Shown in pieces: positions 1-10,838 of a stretch of DNA of 64,000 bases. How positions within the stretch are numbered: position 1 is the stretch's first letter; the number at the start of each line of letters is the position of its first letter. The DNA lies in NCBI RefSeq assembly GCF_016801865.2, contig NC_068939.1:180266721-180330720 (forward strand), read 5' to 3'. Under the pieces are notes generated by a model. It did no database searches. It saw nothing but the letters and a program-made list of their open reading frames with translations, and was not told the DNA's origin. The stretch comes from Culex pipiens pallens (taxonomy: Eukaryota > Arthropoda > Insecta > Diptera > Culicidae). The position numbers and the translations under genes are program-made.

Positions 1-295
1 AGTTTTGACCTATCCCTTATATTTTTATTTGAAAAAAAAAAAAACGGAAACCGGTTTATTGGGTTATTTTGAGCATCTGTGTAAATTTTGAGCGAAATTG
101 GATGAGATTAACCCATTGATACCCGAGCCTAAATTTGATGAAAAAAAAATGTTTTTCATATAAGTTTGGTCCAAATCGGTGAAGGTTGAGTCCAAAAAAG
201 TACAGAGTTGACCTAGAACGACCCATATTTATTTTAAGTTAAAAAGGATGTTTTTTTCCAAATATCAGCAATAATGTGGCCGTTGAATAATGTCC
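1..295. other. AT-rich stretch, nothing recognised
   Basis: No gene, terminal inverted repeat or tandem repeat was recognised before the first MITE boundary. Confidence 0.5.
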
Positions 296-299
296 TTAA

Positions 300-897
300 C
301 CCTCTACAACCCAACCCCGCCTTTAGACGGGCTTCGATCTGAAATTTCGCCAAAAATTCGTTTTTCAACCAATTTTCGATCTTTAAAATGCATTGAAAAG
401 AAGAACCTCATTTTAGAAAAATTTAGGGTTGGAAGTCTTACTTGTTTTATGTGACTTTGCAAATGTTTTATTTTTTTATTTTTTTACAAGTCAACTTTGG
501 TTGTGTTTGGCCTTTCTCACTATTTTACTAACATTTCCTATATTTTAAGCAAAAAAAAATCTGTACTTTTAATAGTGTTCCAGACTATGCCTCTACGCAT
601 ATTTTTAACAATTTAAAACAGATTTTAAAGCAGCATTTTATAACAGAAAAAGTGAAAAACAAGAAAAAAAATAAAAAGTGACTGTAAATACATTAAAAAT
701 TTAGATAGGCAATGATAGGAGGTGGTAGAATAGGCCAAATACTAGCGAAAAAACATAGATTAAACAAGATAAATGTAAATTAAAATACTAAAAATTAAAC
801 AAGATATGCATAAAAAAAGAGATGTAGAGTTATTTGTAGAACAAAAGAAGACGATAAAAATAAAAATTGTCGAAGAAAAAAAATGGGCAGTAGAGGG
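300..897. mobile_element. piggyBac-type MITE, copy 1
   Basis: A 598-bp element that starts CCCTCTACAACCC and ends GGGCAGTAGAGGG. It is preceded by TTAA (296-299) and followed by TTAG (898-901), a one-base decay of the TTAA duplication typical of piggyBac-type transposition. The same sequence in the opposite orientation lies at 60580-61196, with intact TTAA on both sides. There is no open reading frame, so it is non-autonomous. Fragments of the family occur near 19018-19165 and 55310-55445. Confidence 0.8.
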
Positions 898-901
898 TTA
901 G

Positions 902-1320
902 GAGAACTTCCTATGAAAATGAATTTCTAATATCTTACTCTTGGCAAAAAAACATTGAACACCTTGTCTAACAATGGTCTATAATGTTACAATCATGTTT
1001 TAGACCAGTTTTGAGAAACAATATCTTTTTCCAGGAGCAAGATAACACCATACTTTCTGGAAAAATGCTTTAAAAAATTGTTTTGAAAAATGAAAATAAC
1101 AAAAAAACGATATTCCCATAAAAAAAATTATCGTTTTTCTGAATTCCAAAATTTTGGGTAATGTTTTAGGGTCTAATTACGATCTGAAAAAAGATTTTGA
1201 TTGACTCTTTAAATTTTTGAAGATTTTCCGTATAAACATCAGGCAACCGAAATTTATATGGTTTAAGTTGGTTAAGCAAGAGGTTTTAGTGTATTTGTCT
1301 CAACAAATACAACTTTTGTA
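902..1320. other. AT-rich stretch, nothing recognised
   Basis: AT-rich DNA with no recognised gene or repeat boundary. Confidence 0.4.
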
Positions 1321-1324
1321 CAAC

Positions 1325-1580
1325 TATTGAACCGGTTGGATGAACCGGTTCATCTGAATCGGTTCAATTTTGTTGCAGAATGACTGTTCGGGTGATTAGA
1401 AAGAGTTAGATAAGTCGCATGATACATTTTTCGCCAGAAATGTTCAACCGGTATAACTATTGAACTGGTAGAATGAACCGGTTCAGCTGAATCGGTTCAA
1501 TTTTGTTGCAGAAGTACTATTTATAAAATTTTAGGAAGTTAGATATGTCGCATGATTATGTTTCTGGAGAAAAGTCATGT
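1325..1580 (+). repeat. Two-copy tandem duplication rich in AACCGGTT palindromes
   Basis: A unit of 133 bp is present twice, seen from TGAACCGGTTCA at 1341 and again at 1474, followed both times by CTGAATCGGTTCAATTTTG. The units also share GAAGTTAGAT/GAGTTAGAT and GTCGCATGAT further downstream. Each copy holds several CCGGTT or CCGGTA half-palindromes. AACCGGTT matches the consensus bound by Grainyhead/CP2 transcription factors, but function here is unknown. Confidence 0.7.
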
Positions 1581-1794
1581 TTTTATTCTCTTACTGATGT
1601 AAGTATATGGAACAATAAAAGTTTACTAAACTTTTTCGGTATAACTTTATATAAAACGTAGTCTTATATTCTTATATTTTAAACATAAAGTTCAGATGAA
1701 GACCTTTCCAAAACACTATAGAACTTTGAGTTTTGGTAATGTTTTGCATGAGATATAAGTTTTACAAATTTACTGTAACGCATTTTGCTCTGCT

Positions 1795-3025
1795 GAGCAA
1801 TTCTCTACCAAAACCGGAAATGGATTTTATTTGTGTTTTTTAATTTGCGTCAAACTTTATGGGGACCTTCCCTATGACCAAAGAAACTGTTTTGTGTCAT
1901 TGGTTCACCCATACAAGTCTCCATACAATTTTGGCAGCTGTCCATACAAAAATGGTACGTTAATATTCAAATAACTGTAAATTTTGGTTAGAGCAACACA
2001 TGTCTCATGGTGAGAAACATTGGAAAGTGATAAACATTGAATAAAGAAGATAATTTGCGAAAAAATTGTGCACTGTATTCCGCCGGGGAATTGAACCCCG
2101 TTCTATCTCATACCGTGAGAACGCATCACCGATCTGCCAACGGAACCAAACCACCGTGCTGAGAGGCGACCTCTTAGAACGTGATCTGTTTCTACTGGGT
2201 AATCGTATGACATTTGTTCCAAATTTTGAATGAATTTTCTGATCAATTTGGTGTCTTCGGCAAAGTTGTAGGTATTGTAGAGGGCTATTGAAAAAAAAAT
2301 AGGCACACGGATTTTTTTTCGATTTTTTAATTTACGTTTTTTTCACAAAAACTCAATTTCCCAAAAAACGTATTTTTTTATTTTCGAGATTTTTTGATAT
2401 GTTTTAGGGGACAAAACCCCGCAACTTTGAGCCATACAGAAACATGGTAAAAAAATCTGCCGCCTAGTTATGAGTTTTTGAAAAAATAGTGATTTTTAGA
2501 AAAAAAAATCGAAATTTCATGCAAAAATAAATCTGACATAATTTTCTAATGTAAAATGGAATTTCCAATCGAAAAATACTTTACAGTTTTTTTGATAAAA
2601 GACTCTGTTTTCAAGATAAAGCCACCGAAAGTTTGATTTTATGCGAAATATTTGCAGTTTTTCAATTTTAAAAATAATAATTATGAGTGACCGTTTCTAT
2701 TTTTTCTTTTTGAAAAGTTCAGAAAATTTGCTATAAAATTGTCTAAGAGACATTGAAGATTGGACCTCTGGTTGCTGAGATACAGCGGCTTAAACAAAAA
2801 GAAACACGAAAATTGAAGTTTTCTAAGTCTCATCCAAACAGCCCACCATTTTTTAACGACGATATCTCAGCAACTAATGGTCCGATTTTCAATGTTTAAA
2901 AATTAAAACTTTCGTGAAATTTTTCGATCTTTTCGAAAAAAGTATTTTGATTTTTTTAAATCATGACTAACATTTTAAAAGGGCCAAAGGGTCTTGATTT
3001 AATTTTTTTTAATATTTTTATGTAC
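1795..3025 (+). mobile_element. Foldback family I, left half (copy A)
   Basis: Begins with the family terminus GAGCAATTCTCTACC and runs through the whole left arm to the palindrome centre (GACTAACATTTTAAAAGGGCC near 2965), then is cut shortly after it. It is closely similar to the left arm of the complete copy at 20692-21972. The arm is interrupted by a tRNA-derived insertion at 1987-2220. No coding capacity. Confidence 0.8.
1987..2220 (-). mobile_element. tRNA-derived SINE-like insertion with cloverleaf-capable core
   Basis: The insertion is absent from the sister copy at 20692-21972. It is bounded by AAATTTTG at 1979-1986 and 2221-2228, a probable 8-bp TSD. On the minus strand, 2146 to 2077 can fold as a tRNA: acceptor GTTCCGT with GCGGAAT, a 3-bp D stem, an anticodon arm TTCTC/GAGAT with one mismatch, and a perfect T stem CGGGG/CCCCG around TTCAATT. 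An A-box-like TTGGCAGATCGGTGATGCG and a B-box-like GGGGTTCAATTCCCC are present. C instead of U at position 33 argues against a working tRNA. Confidence 0.65.
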
Positions 3026-4250
3026 AGGGAATTTTTTTTCTCCGAGTCTTGACTGTTAATAGAATTACGTTATCAATCTTTAAGGTTCCCTACGTGATTG
3101 AAAAGCCAGCACCCGGGGATATCCCACCGCCAGACAATAATTCCTGCGAAAATTCCGGGATTATTTTTTTCAATTTCCAAAAGCACCCAAAATCCACCAC
3201 CCACAAAACCACTCCCCATTTTGCATGAACCTCCCAGTGAGCCCAGGGAGGGGGGAAAATGGACAACTCGGTGCAAAGCCCAGCAAGCTTCTGCTGTTGC
3301 GCCCGTTAATAACGGGGGCCGAAAATCCTCGGAAAATGTGTGGATAGATAACACGGAGGGGGAAGGATGTGGGGCGGGTTGGAGACTTACCCAAAAGCTC
3401 AGTCCGGATTAAGGAGGGGACGATGGTTTGCTTTTGTTGAGTTATGGAGTTCGGAATGGAAAGGGAAAGTGAGTTCTAAAAAAAGGCGGGGAAGGGTTAG
3501 TCCGGTTATCCATTTAAGTCCGTCCAAACTCTCGATGATCCGGGGACCTATTAAGAGGAGAGAAACGTTTTCATGTGATGAATGACCATGAGGGAATGGC
3601 TTCTTGGAAGGATGAAGCTGCTTCAAGTCTGGGTCCGGTCGAAACATGATTTTGATTTGCTTTTTTGTGACTTTTGCAAGAAAGGAAATTTAATTTAATT
3701 TAATTGTCGTGCTTCAACAATCAAAGATCCGACCATTTCAACAAATTTACACAGATTTTTCCTCAAATGCCATGCTCCTTTTTCCCGCAAATCGAAATAA
3801 TTTGCCCACACCGCTGGTGGCGGCGCCGCCTCCGGAGATTTTCCTTCCGGTCCAATTTCCTGACCCTGGAACACAGGAAATTTGTCCAAACAAAGAGGGA
3901 AAAATTACACCAAAAAATTACACCCACAAACAAAAATCAACTGAAAGCAAGCAAGCAAGCAAGCAGTATTTCCGAGCCTTCCCGGAGAGCCCCAGGCTCG
4001 AGGAGTCTCGTCTCGGTTCCTGGAAAAAGGTCAGACAATTTGGAACCGTCCGTCCATCAGTTGGCGCACTTCCCCCGCTAGGTGTACGACTAGGTTTGCC
4101 CCTTGATTGTGCAAGGCAAACGCGCGGCCAGGATCCGGTCGTCCGGGAGTTTGCTCGCAGCTCGCGTCGTGAACTCGTAATTTTGAACCGGACCCAAGCG
4201 TCAGCGAAATTTACTCAATTTTACCATAAAGTTACAGTGTAGTACACATG
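3026..4250. other. G+C-richer single-copy block without recognised exons
   Basis: Contrasts in composition with the AT-rich repeats on both sides. It includes a short AGCA(AGCA)n tract near 3950. Open frames on both strands overlap one another and resemble no family I know, so none is called. Confidence 0.5.
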
Positions 4251-5454
4251 TTTGAGCAGTTGGGTTATGTTTTAGTTAGGGGGTTTCTTTTTTCCAAATT
4301 TAACGAGAGTCACAAATTGTAAGTTTGGCAATATACAAATTGAAACTACAGATAGATAAAATTCTTCTTTTTGTGAATTTGTTGTAAATTTAAATCATAT
4401 CGCAGATAAACTTAAATGATTAATTACGTGCAAAGGTGTTACATTATTTATAATTTAACATTCAGAGTAATTTTTTGGTCTTTTCTACAAAACAAAACTT
4501 GAAATTTTGATTTCGAACGGAAATTGAAACCTCTATCCAGAAATCATTCCTTTTAATTGGGCGATTTGAAAGCAATTAAATAAATAAGGTTCAAATAATT
4601 AGTATTTAATTATATTTTTTTTTTTTAATAATCTCGATATTTAAAAAAAACAATAAAAGTAAACTGGAATTTAAAACTCTTCAAAACATTTTTTCGACTC
4701 TTCTTTTCATTTCGTGTATTTTCGAATTGCTTTTAATTTTTTTGTTTTTGAAAATATTTCAATCAAAGATCATAGAGATATTTTTTGTGGAAAAGAAAAA
4801 AATTAAAAAAATAAATATTGCGTTACAAAAGCTTTCTAAAATGTCGATTTTTTATGCTGTTGATTTGAGAAAATCAAATCGTAAAAAAGCTTGCAACAAT
4901 CAATGCAATTTATAATGATTTTAATAAGTCGGCAAAGACAATTACAATTGAAAATAATTCAAATAAATACATTTTAAATAATGTTAGTTTTTCAGTTGTT
5001 TTCTTTCCAACGTTTATCAAACATGATTTCCGGCCCACACCTGCATCAGAAAAATCAAAAAAATGTTCACCTCTGATGTATCGTGAGAAAGTCATGGGTA
5101 AAACTGGGTGTTTTATTAAATTTCAAAATATTTTTAATTTTGTTAAAATTTGTGATGTATTTTTCAAAGTTATATAATTTAACCAAATGTTATAAAAAAC
5201 GGTTATAAATTAAATTTAGCTTAAACTATTCTAAAATTATGAAAAATAATAAAAAGGGTCAGCGGCCGTGTAACGCTCCATACAAAATTATTGAAAAAAA
5301 TGAATAGAAATTTACATTTAAATTTCACTTATTTGACTGATTTTACTTTTTGCGTTTGTGTTTTTGCTTTAGATTTTAGCAAGTTATTTTGATACGCAAA
5401 TTATCAAAGTGTTAGCAGGATTACGATAGCTGAATCGTTAATTCAGGTGCTGAA
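4251..5454. other. AT-rich stretch, nothing recognised
   Basis: Long A and T runs only. The short open frames are low-complexity (Lys/Ile/Phe/Asn-rich) and are not supported as genes. Confidence 0.5.
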
Positions 5455-6259
5455 AACTAAGCAAAATTTCACAAAATTCAAAATATTTTTTTCGAAAAGA
5501 TCGGAAAATTTCACGAATGTTTCATGTATTATTATTGAAAATCGGACCATTAATTGCTGAGATATCGTCATTAGAAAATGGTGGGCTGATTGGGTGAGAC
5601 TTAGAAAACTTCAATTTTCGTGTTTCTTCTTCTTTAAGCCGCTGTATTTCAGCAACCAGAGGTCCAATCTTCAATGTCTCTTAGACAAATTTTATATCTT
5701 GAAAACGGAGCCCTTTATCAAAAAATCTGTGAAATACTTTTCGATTGCAAATTCAATTTTGCATTAAAAAGTAATGTCAAACTTGTTTTTGCATAAAACT
5801 TCGATTTTTTCAAAAAATCATAACTCGGCGGCAGATTTTTTGACCATGTTTCTCTATGGCTCAAAAGTTGCGGATTTTTGTCTTCTAAAACATATCAAAA
5901 AATCTCGAAAATCAAAAACTACATATTTTGGGAAATTGAGTTTTTGTAAAAAAAAAAGTTGATAAAAAAATCTGCAATTTTTTTTTCCGTGTACCTATTT
6001 TTTCTCAAAAGTCCTCAACAATACCTACAACTTTGCCGAAGACACCAAATTGATCAGAAAATTCACTCAAAAGTTATAGCTGCTTGATTATTTACATACC
6101 ATTTTTGTATGGACAGCTGCCAAAATTGTATGGAGACTTGTATGGGTGAACAAATGACACAAAATAGCATATTTGGTCATAGGGAAGGCCCCCACAAAGT
6201 TTGAGCCAAATCAAAAAATACAAATAAAATCCATTTCCGGTTTTGGTAGAGAATTGCTC
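5455..6259 (+). mobile_element. Foldback family I, right half (copy B)
   Basis: Runs from the palindrome centre side (TTCGAAAAGATCGGAAAA) to the inverted terminus GGTAGAGAATTGCTC at 6245-6259. It mirrors copy A at 1795-3025. The flanking four bases (TGCT left of A, TTAT right of B) do not match, so A and B are not shown to be one insertion. Confidence 0.8.
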
Positions 6260-6321
6260 TTATACATAATTTTTTCACAAAATACGGTATTTTTTAGAAA
6301 GAACTAAAATTTTCATTATTA

Positions 6322-6792
6322 CACCCAAACGGCGGTCGCATGATTGTGATGCATGGCTGCATGAAAGTATATCAGAATCTGCATGAAAACTGTCCTCATG
6401 CATTTTTTGCGATATAGGGGTATGACATTTTTGCCCGTTACCGACAATTATCGACATTACCGACGGCTTTTTGGTTGTATTTCACAAAAAAAAACCCTTA
6501 ACAGAACGAGGATTGAACCACTAACTTCTTGGTTGATGACCCAACACGCAACCACCGCGCCATGGCCGCTTGTTGAATTGAGAGAGAAAGAGCACCAACA
6601 TATTCTTCTCTTTAAAAAGCTGCTCGGGTACGCGCCAGCATTATATGCGTTGGTGAGAACTGCAGATCGTTTACATGTTTACACGCGGGCAAAAATGAGC
6701 TATGAGCTTGCTGCAAAAAATGTTATAAAATTTGACATTTTCTGCAGCAAATCCACTGTTGCAGATATTGAGATATATTTTTCCTTTGGGTG
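6322..6792. mobile_element. TA-flanked element with internal tRNA-like unit
   Basis: Short terminal inverted repeat CACCCAAA/TTTGGGTG, flanked by TA on both sides (6320-6321 and 6793-6794), as in Tc1/mariner-type insertions. Inside, on the minus strand at about 6502-6573, is a tRNA-like unit with A-box-like ATGGCGCGGTGGTTGCG, a TTGGGTCATCAACCAA anticodon-arm hairpin and B-box-like GTGGTTCAATCC. The inverted repeat is short, so the boundaries are moderate confidence. An open frame at 6383-6859 crosses the right end and is not believed. Confidence 0.5.
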
Positions 6793-6849
6793 TAGCAATA
6801 TGGGTATCAAACGAATTGAAATTGTGTATGCTTTTTCAATTTATTGGAG

Positions 6850-7080
6850 GTTTTTTTAAATACAAAAATTTTCACAAATTAGGCCTTTCAAATGTTTTTT
6901 GAAGTTTATGTCCCTCGCCTTTGGCCAAAGTTAAAGGGGGGGACGGGGGGCAAAAAAAAAGTTTAAAAATTGAATCAACGAGTCATGGTTTCAAAGTTTG
7001 AATGAATAAAAAAATGTTTTAAAATGCATTTTGCAATTTTATTTATTTAAACGATTTATTGACAATAATTATCAAAATTT
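6850..7080. other. Degenerate family VI-like fragment
   Basis: Contains AAGTTTATGTCC and a G-run followed by an A-run near 6905-6960, resembling the end of the family VI copies at 7085-7600 and 43755-45225. It is too decayed for firm boundaries. Confidence 0.35.
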
Positions 7081-7084
7081 GACT

Positions 7085-7600
7085 TAAAATTTCACTCAAT
7101 GAGTGTTTTTCGGAATTGCAAAAACTGTTGTATGGAACTCGTTACAAAACTTGATTTTTTCAGCATTCGTCGTATTTATCCAACTCGATGGATAAATGTA
7201 CGACTCGTGCTGAAAAAATCCCTTTTTTTACAACTTGTTGCATTAACTACTATTATACACCTGTCTAGTTGTTTTGCAATCAATAGTTTCCAAAATAGCT
7301 AAGTATTGACAAAAAATTTATTATTTGCGAAAAAAAATTATTTGCAATGCTGTGCATTGAAATTTCATAAACATTCAAAATATTTTAATCAAGTCAAAAA
7401 ATTGTAAACATGATTATCAATGCAGAAAAATGCAGATAGATTGTTTTCTGTTGATTTAACTTCTATTTTCATTAATATTTTGAAGTTTTTTGAAAAAAAG
7501 TTTTGTTTGCCCCCTGATTTTACGGACAAATTTTGAAGGGGGGAGGGGCGGGGTGCATAAACTTTGAAAAATATTTGCAACGGCCGAACTTTCACAATAA
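7085..7600 (+). mobile_element. Dispersed repeat family VI, copy 1
   Basis: The same sequence runs in the opposite orientation at 43755-45225, where an hAT element splits it. Shared landmarks in order are GTTGTTTTGC, CTAAGTATTGAC, GATTATCAATGCAGAAAA, CCCCTGATTTT and AAATATTTGCAACGGCC. The head (GTTTTTCGGAATTGC to CTTGATTTTTTCAGC) also matches the reverse complement of 31072-31140. A hairpin with arms of about 31 nt lies at 7153-7220. No coding capacity; superfamily unknown. Confidence 0.7.
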
Positions 7601-7754
7601 ATTACAAAATTCCCATTAACATCCTCCCCTCCAAAGTTTGTATGAAGAATTGAAGCTGTTAACTGCTCCCATATATTGCATGCAAATTTTTGGTTGTATG
7701 CAAGTGCGACGAACCGCCCTAATTTTCCATACAAACTTTGGAGAAAAACCATAA

Positions 7755-7829
7755 GGAGCGGCCGTGGCTGACTGGTTACGGTGTTCGCTTTGTAAGCGAA
7801 TGATCCTGGGTTTGATTCCCATCTGCTCC
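7755..7829 (+). mobile_element. tRNA-like head of the SINE (sense unit)
   Basis: Acceptor strands GGAGCGG and CTGCTCC pair over 7 bp with one G-T. The anticodon stem TTCGC/GCGAA is perfect around TTTGTAA, giving UGU (Thr-like). The B box GGGTTTGATTCC and A box GTGGCTGACTGGTTA are recognisable. The D stem is weak and one T-stem pair is mismatched, as expected of a SINE head and not of a working tRNA. Confidence 0.75.
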
Positions 7830-7886
7830 CAACGAGAAAGTATAGGAAATATAAATCTTGAAATTCTGAACATGAACGAAAAATCA

Positions 7887-7965
7887 AAGTCGCTCGAGTC
7901 GGGGTTCAATCCCCCGTCCTTTGGATTGGTAAGCAAAAATGCTAACCACTATGCCTTTGCGACTT
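7887..7965 (-). mobile_element. tRNA-like unit in reverse orientation within the SINE
   Basis: On the minus strand, AAGTCGC and GCGACTT form a perfect 7-bp acceptor-like stem. A-box-like GGCATAGTGGTTAGCA is followed by a perfect T-arm-like hairpin CGGGG/CCCCG around GATTGAA. Six extra bases between T stem and acceptor show it is degenerate. It converges on the sense unit at 7755-7829. Confidence 0.65.
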
Positions 7966-8335
7966 AGTGAGCTATAACTGGAATTAGGAATACTGTTACT
8001 ATCAACTATATACGCGCTGGGTCCTTGTCCATTTGACAAGGGTTCGGAAGTTCTAAATAACGTTTGAATCCTATTGGTCCAAACGTTCTTCAGGGCGGGG
8101 CTTGTCGATAAAGCTGAAGTACCTCGCGCTCGGCTAGCCAGCGTAGAAATGGGTCACCGAAGCTCGGCAGAGCTAACACCTTCCAAATGCCTATGCGAGT
8201 TATTTGCATGTATAGAATGTAGATCTAAAAATACATGGAAACAACTCAATTTGTAAGAAGCGGCCGCGTGGTCCCGTTTGGTTGGTTGCATACACACACA
8301 CATACACATACACACAAACTTTGGAGAAAAACCAT

Positions 8336-10075
8336 TCGGCCCTGTCTAAATATTTTTGAAAATTCAAAGTGCACGTGTTTCTGGGGACCCCAAACTACAT
8401 GTTTCCGCTCGAAATGAGCCTGCGCAGTCATTTGTGTCATTTTTTGTTGGTCAGTGTAATGTAGTGTTGTGAACCTCTTCCATCAATGATTTTAAATCAT
8501 TATTTCAGGAAGCACAAATTGTAACAACAATATTGCAAAGTTTCATTCGCAATGAAAACGTACTTTTTTGCACTTTTGATGAATTAATCTTTCATTTATA
8601 AAATTTGATTTGTTATGCAAAACCAGCTTAGTATAAATATTTCCTTTATTATGTTCAACTAATGCAACAAGAATGTCAAACGGTGCTTTTTTGATATTTT
8701 TAAAGCAAAAATTAGTTTCAATCGAGCATAAAGCTAGGGGAGTGGGTGATTTTCATTGGACATTTCCAAATAAGTTTATTTAGATTCTCCTAAGTCCTAA
8801 GTTAGTTTATTTTTAGTCTCCTAAGTCCAAATTATTTTTTTAAGGGAACATTTTTGTTCTCTTTAAAAATAACCCCGAAATACTATGTTAAACAATTTGA
8901 TTTTTAAGTGTTTGCTCTGATGAGATAAAATTTATTTGTCTTTGGCAAAGTTGCTTGGATTGCCAATTTTACACTTAATTTTGCGATCTGGACCACTGTG
9001 CAATGTCATACTGGTCATGTCTGTAGCATAACCACCAGTACCATTTTGCTGTTCATTTTTATCCAGTTCTGAATATTACAAATAAAAGTTTTCAAAATGT
9101 TCTTTGTCCACCGATTTTGTCACCCAGTGTTACAGTGGTCGACCGCGCCGCACACAGCCGCTTCGGTTGATGAGTTCGTTAGCGATTTGAGCTATCCGGC
9201 TAACTAAAGGTGCAGAGCGGTGGTTGTTTGATCAGGTTTGCGTGACGATACAGACGAGTCGGGAAGGTCCTGCGGCCGCTTGATTAAGGTCTTCATCAAA
9301 CACAACTCGCCGTTGTGAGGTTTTCAGATTGCGACCACCTCTGGGATCTGATTAGATAACGCAATTACAATTGTGGAAATTTCTAACGAGCGACCAGGTG
9401 TTTAAATGTCATTACTTGATATTAGATTTTGAAAAATGCTTGGGATTTATTCATCCAACCGTAAACATTGATTAAAGTCTAGAATATTCACCCCCAAACA
9501 AGCAAACAAGCCACAAAAGTATCCTCTTCCACTTCAAAAGTTTATTCTAAAGTCTTCCACCCACCCTAAGCTCCTCCCCACCAAGTTCAGGTGCAACCTC
9601 ATAAGCCTTCTTTTACTTTCTTGAAGTGTGCGTGTGTTTGTACGACTTTGTTGTCTGGTACCACGCTAGTGGGCCAACTTTTCTAAAACTTACTCCCCAA
9701 GAAGGTACTGCTCATAAAGCTTCCTCGAATCTTTAAACTCTCTCTCTCTCTCGGATGATGCTTCTCAAAAAGATAACGATGAGCTGCTTGAAGTCGGAAG
9801 GGTTTGGAAGTGGTAGTGGGTGAAGCCATTGAAACAAAACTAAGAGAACTTCGCTTGGAACTATCGCGCTCCATACAACAGAGAGTGAAACACCCTCCAG
9901 GAAGGATGATGATAAAACTCGAGATTTGAGACTGCTTCTTCGGTGGAACAGTTCCGTGAAAAAGTGTGTCACTCTAGTGTTTTTTTTTTGTTCGCTTGTT
10001 TCAATGGGAAAGATTAAGATCTCCATTATTGCCGAGAGACGTTCTCGTTTCAATTTTCTGGAAGTGGGAAGTACT
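8336..10075. other. Mostly single-copy stretch with short microsatellites
   Basis: No gene recognised. Features include a (CT)n tract near 9738-9751 and a G+C-richer segment at about 9130-9360. The short open frames overlap on opposite strands and have no recognisable domain. Confidence 0.45.
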
Positions 10076-10243
10076 TATCTCCTGGAAGGCGTGTTTTGAT
10101 CTTCCAAGATGATGGAGTTTTCATCGAGGTAGGAATATTCCAGGATTTGAAGCACTACTATTGCTTCAAATCCTGGAATATTTCTCGCTCGATGAAAACT
10201 TCACCATCTTGGAAGATTGAAAAACTCCCTCCAGAAAATATTC
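10076..10243. repeat. Near-perfect inverted repeat (hairpin)
   Basis: Arms at 10099-10154 and 10162-10217 match at 51 of 56 positions around a 7-nt loop (CTACTAT). Pairing continues more weakly outward to about 10076 and 10243. No terminal signature of a known transposon family is visible. An RNA from either strand would fold as a long hairpin. Confidence 0.85.
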
Positions 10244-10836
10244 CTGCTCACGATTCTTGAGACTGCAATGATTTCGAATTGAGAAAACGCTTAATGTTTT
10301 ACATACACAATAATTTATTTATTTATTTTTTCTAAAAGGAAATCTATATGTTTCAAAATGTTATTTTAGAATTAAATTTATTATTAAATATTCATTTTTA
10401 CGCAGTTTAACTCAATTGGCTTCAACGTTGATATTATAATTGTTTCAATGAACCATTTTCGCAAAAAAAATAATCACTATTTTAAAAGTTCATAAGTCCA
10501 ACTAATCCTTTCAGTCAAACAGTTTTTTTTCTCAATTTTTTTCAATGAATATAAAACAGGATACATTTATAACAGAGGCAATTTTCAGTTATAAAATTAT
10601 ATTCCATCCCTTTTTTAATTATGAACTTTCATCCTAAGCTGGCATATACTCAACCCCCCTTCAAACGTTTGATAGTGTGTGTAAACTCCGTGTAAAGGGG
10701 TGTCAAACTAAAATGTGACCCCGTTCGTTTGGCAACATCGGGGTTTGATTGTACAAGAAATGATATAACAGCAATTTTTCAAGATTTCAGCCATCAATGT
10801 TTTGTATTTTTTTTATTTACTCATATTTGTGAAGAC
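10244..10836. other. AT-rich stretch, nothing recognised
   Basis: No gene, repeat boundary or RNA-like fold recognised. Confidence 0.4.
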
Positions 10837-10838
10837 TA

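Larger units (their letters stand above)
7753..8313 (+). mobile_element. 561-bp tRNA-derived SINE with 22-bp TSD
   Basis: The insertion is bounded by a perfect 22-bp direct repeat at 7731-7752 and 8314-8335 (starts ACAAACTTTGG, ends AAAAACCAT). It begins with a tRNA-like unit (7755-7829), followed by a 57-nt spacer and a second, reverse-oriented tRNA-like unit (7887-7965). The body of about 320 bp contains small stem-loops (CCTTGTC/GACAAGG; AACGTTTG/CAAACGTT). It ends in a CA-rich tail of CACACA and CATACA units instead of poly(A). The long TSD and Pol III-type head indicate LINE-assisted retroposition. Confidence 0.85.

Noticed and set aside
3709..4242. 177-codon frame in a G+C-richer block
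   Set aside because: It overlaps other frames on both strands, is low in recognisable features, and has no homologous family known to me.
1795..6259. A single 4.5-kb composite foldback transposon
   Set aside because: The outer 4-bp flanks do not match, so the half-copies are listed separately. The idea is kept only as a low-interest finding.
7755..7965. Copy of the Culex Twin SINE
   Set aside because: Twin has two tRNA-related regions in the same orientation. Here the second region is reversed and the spacer is longer.
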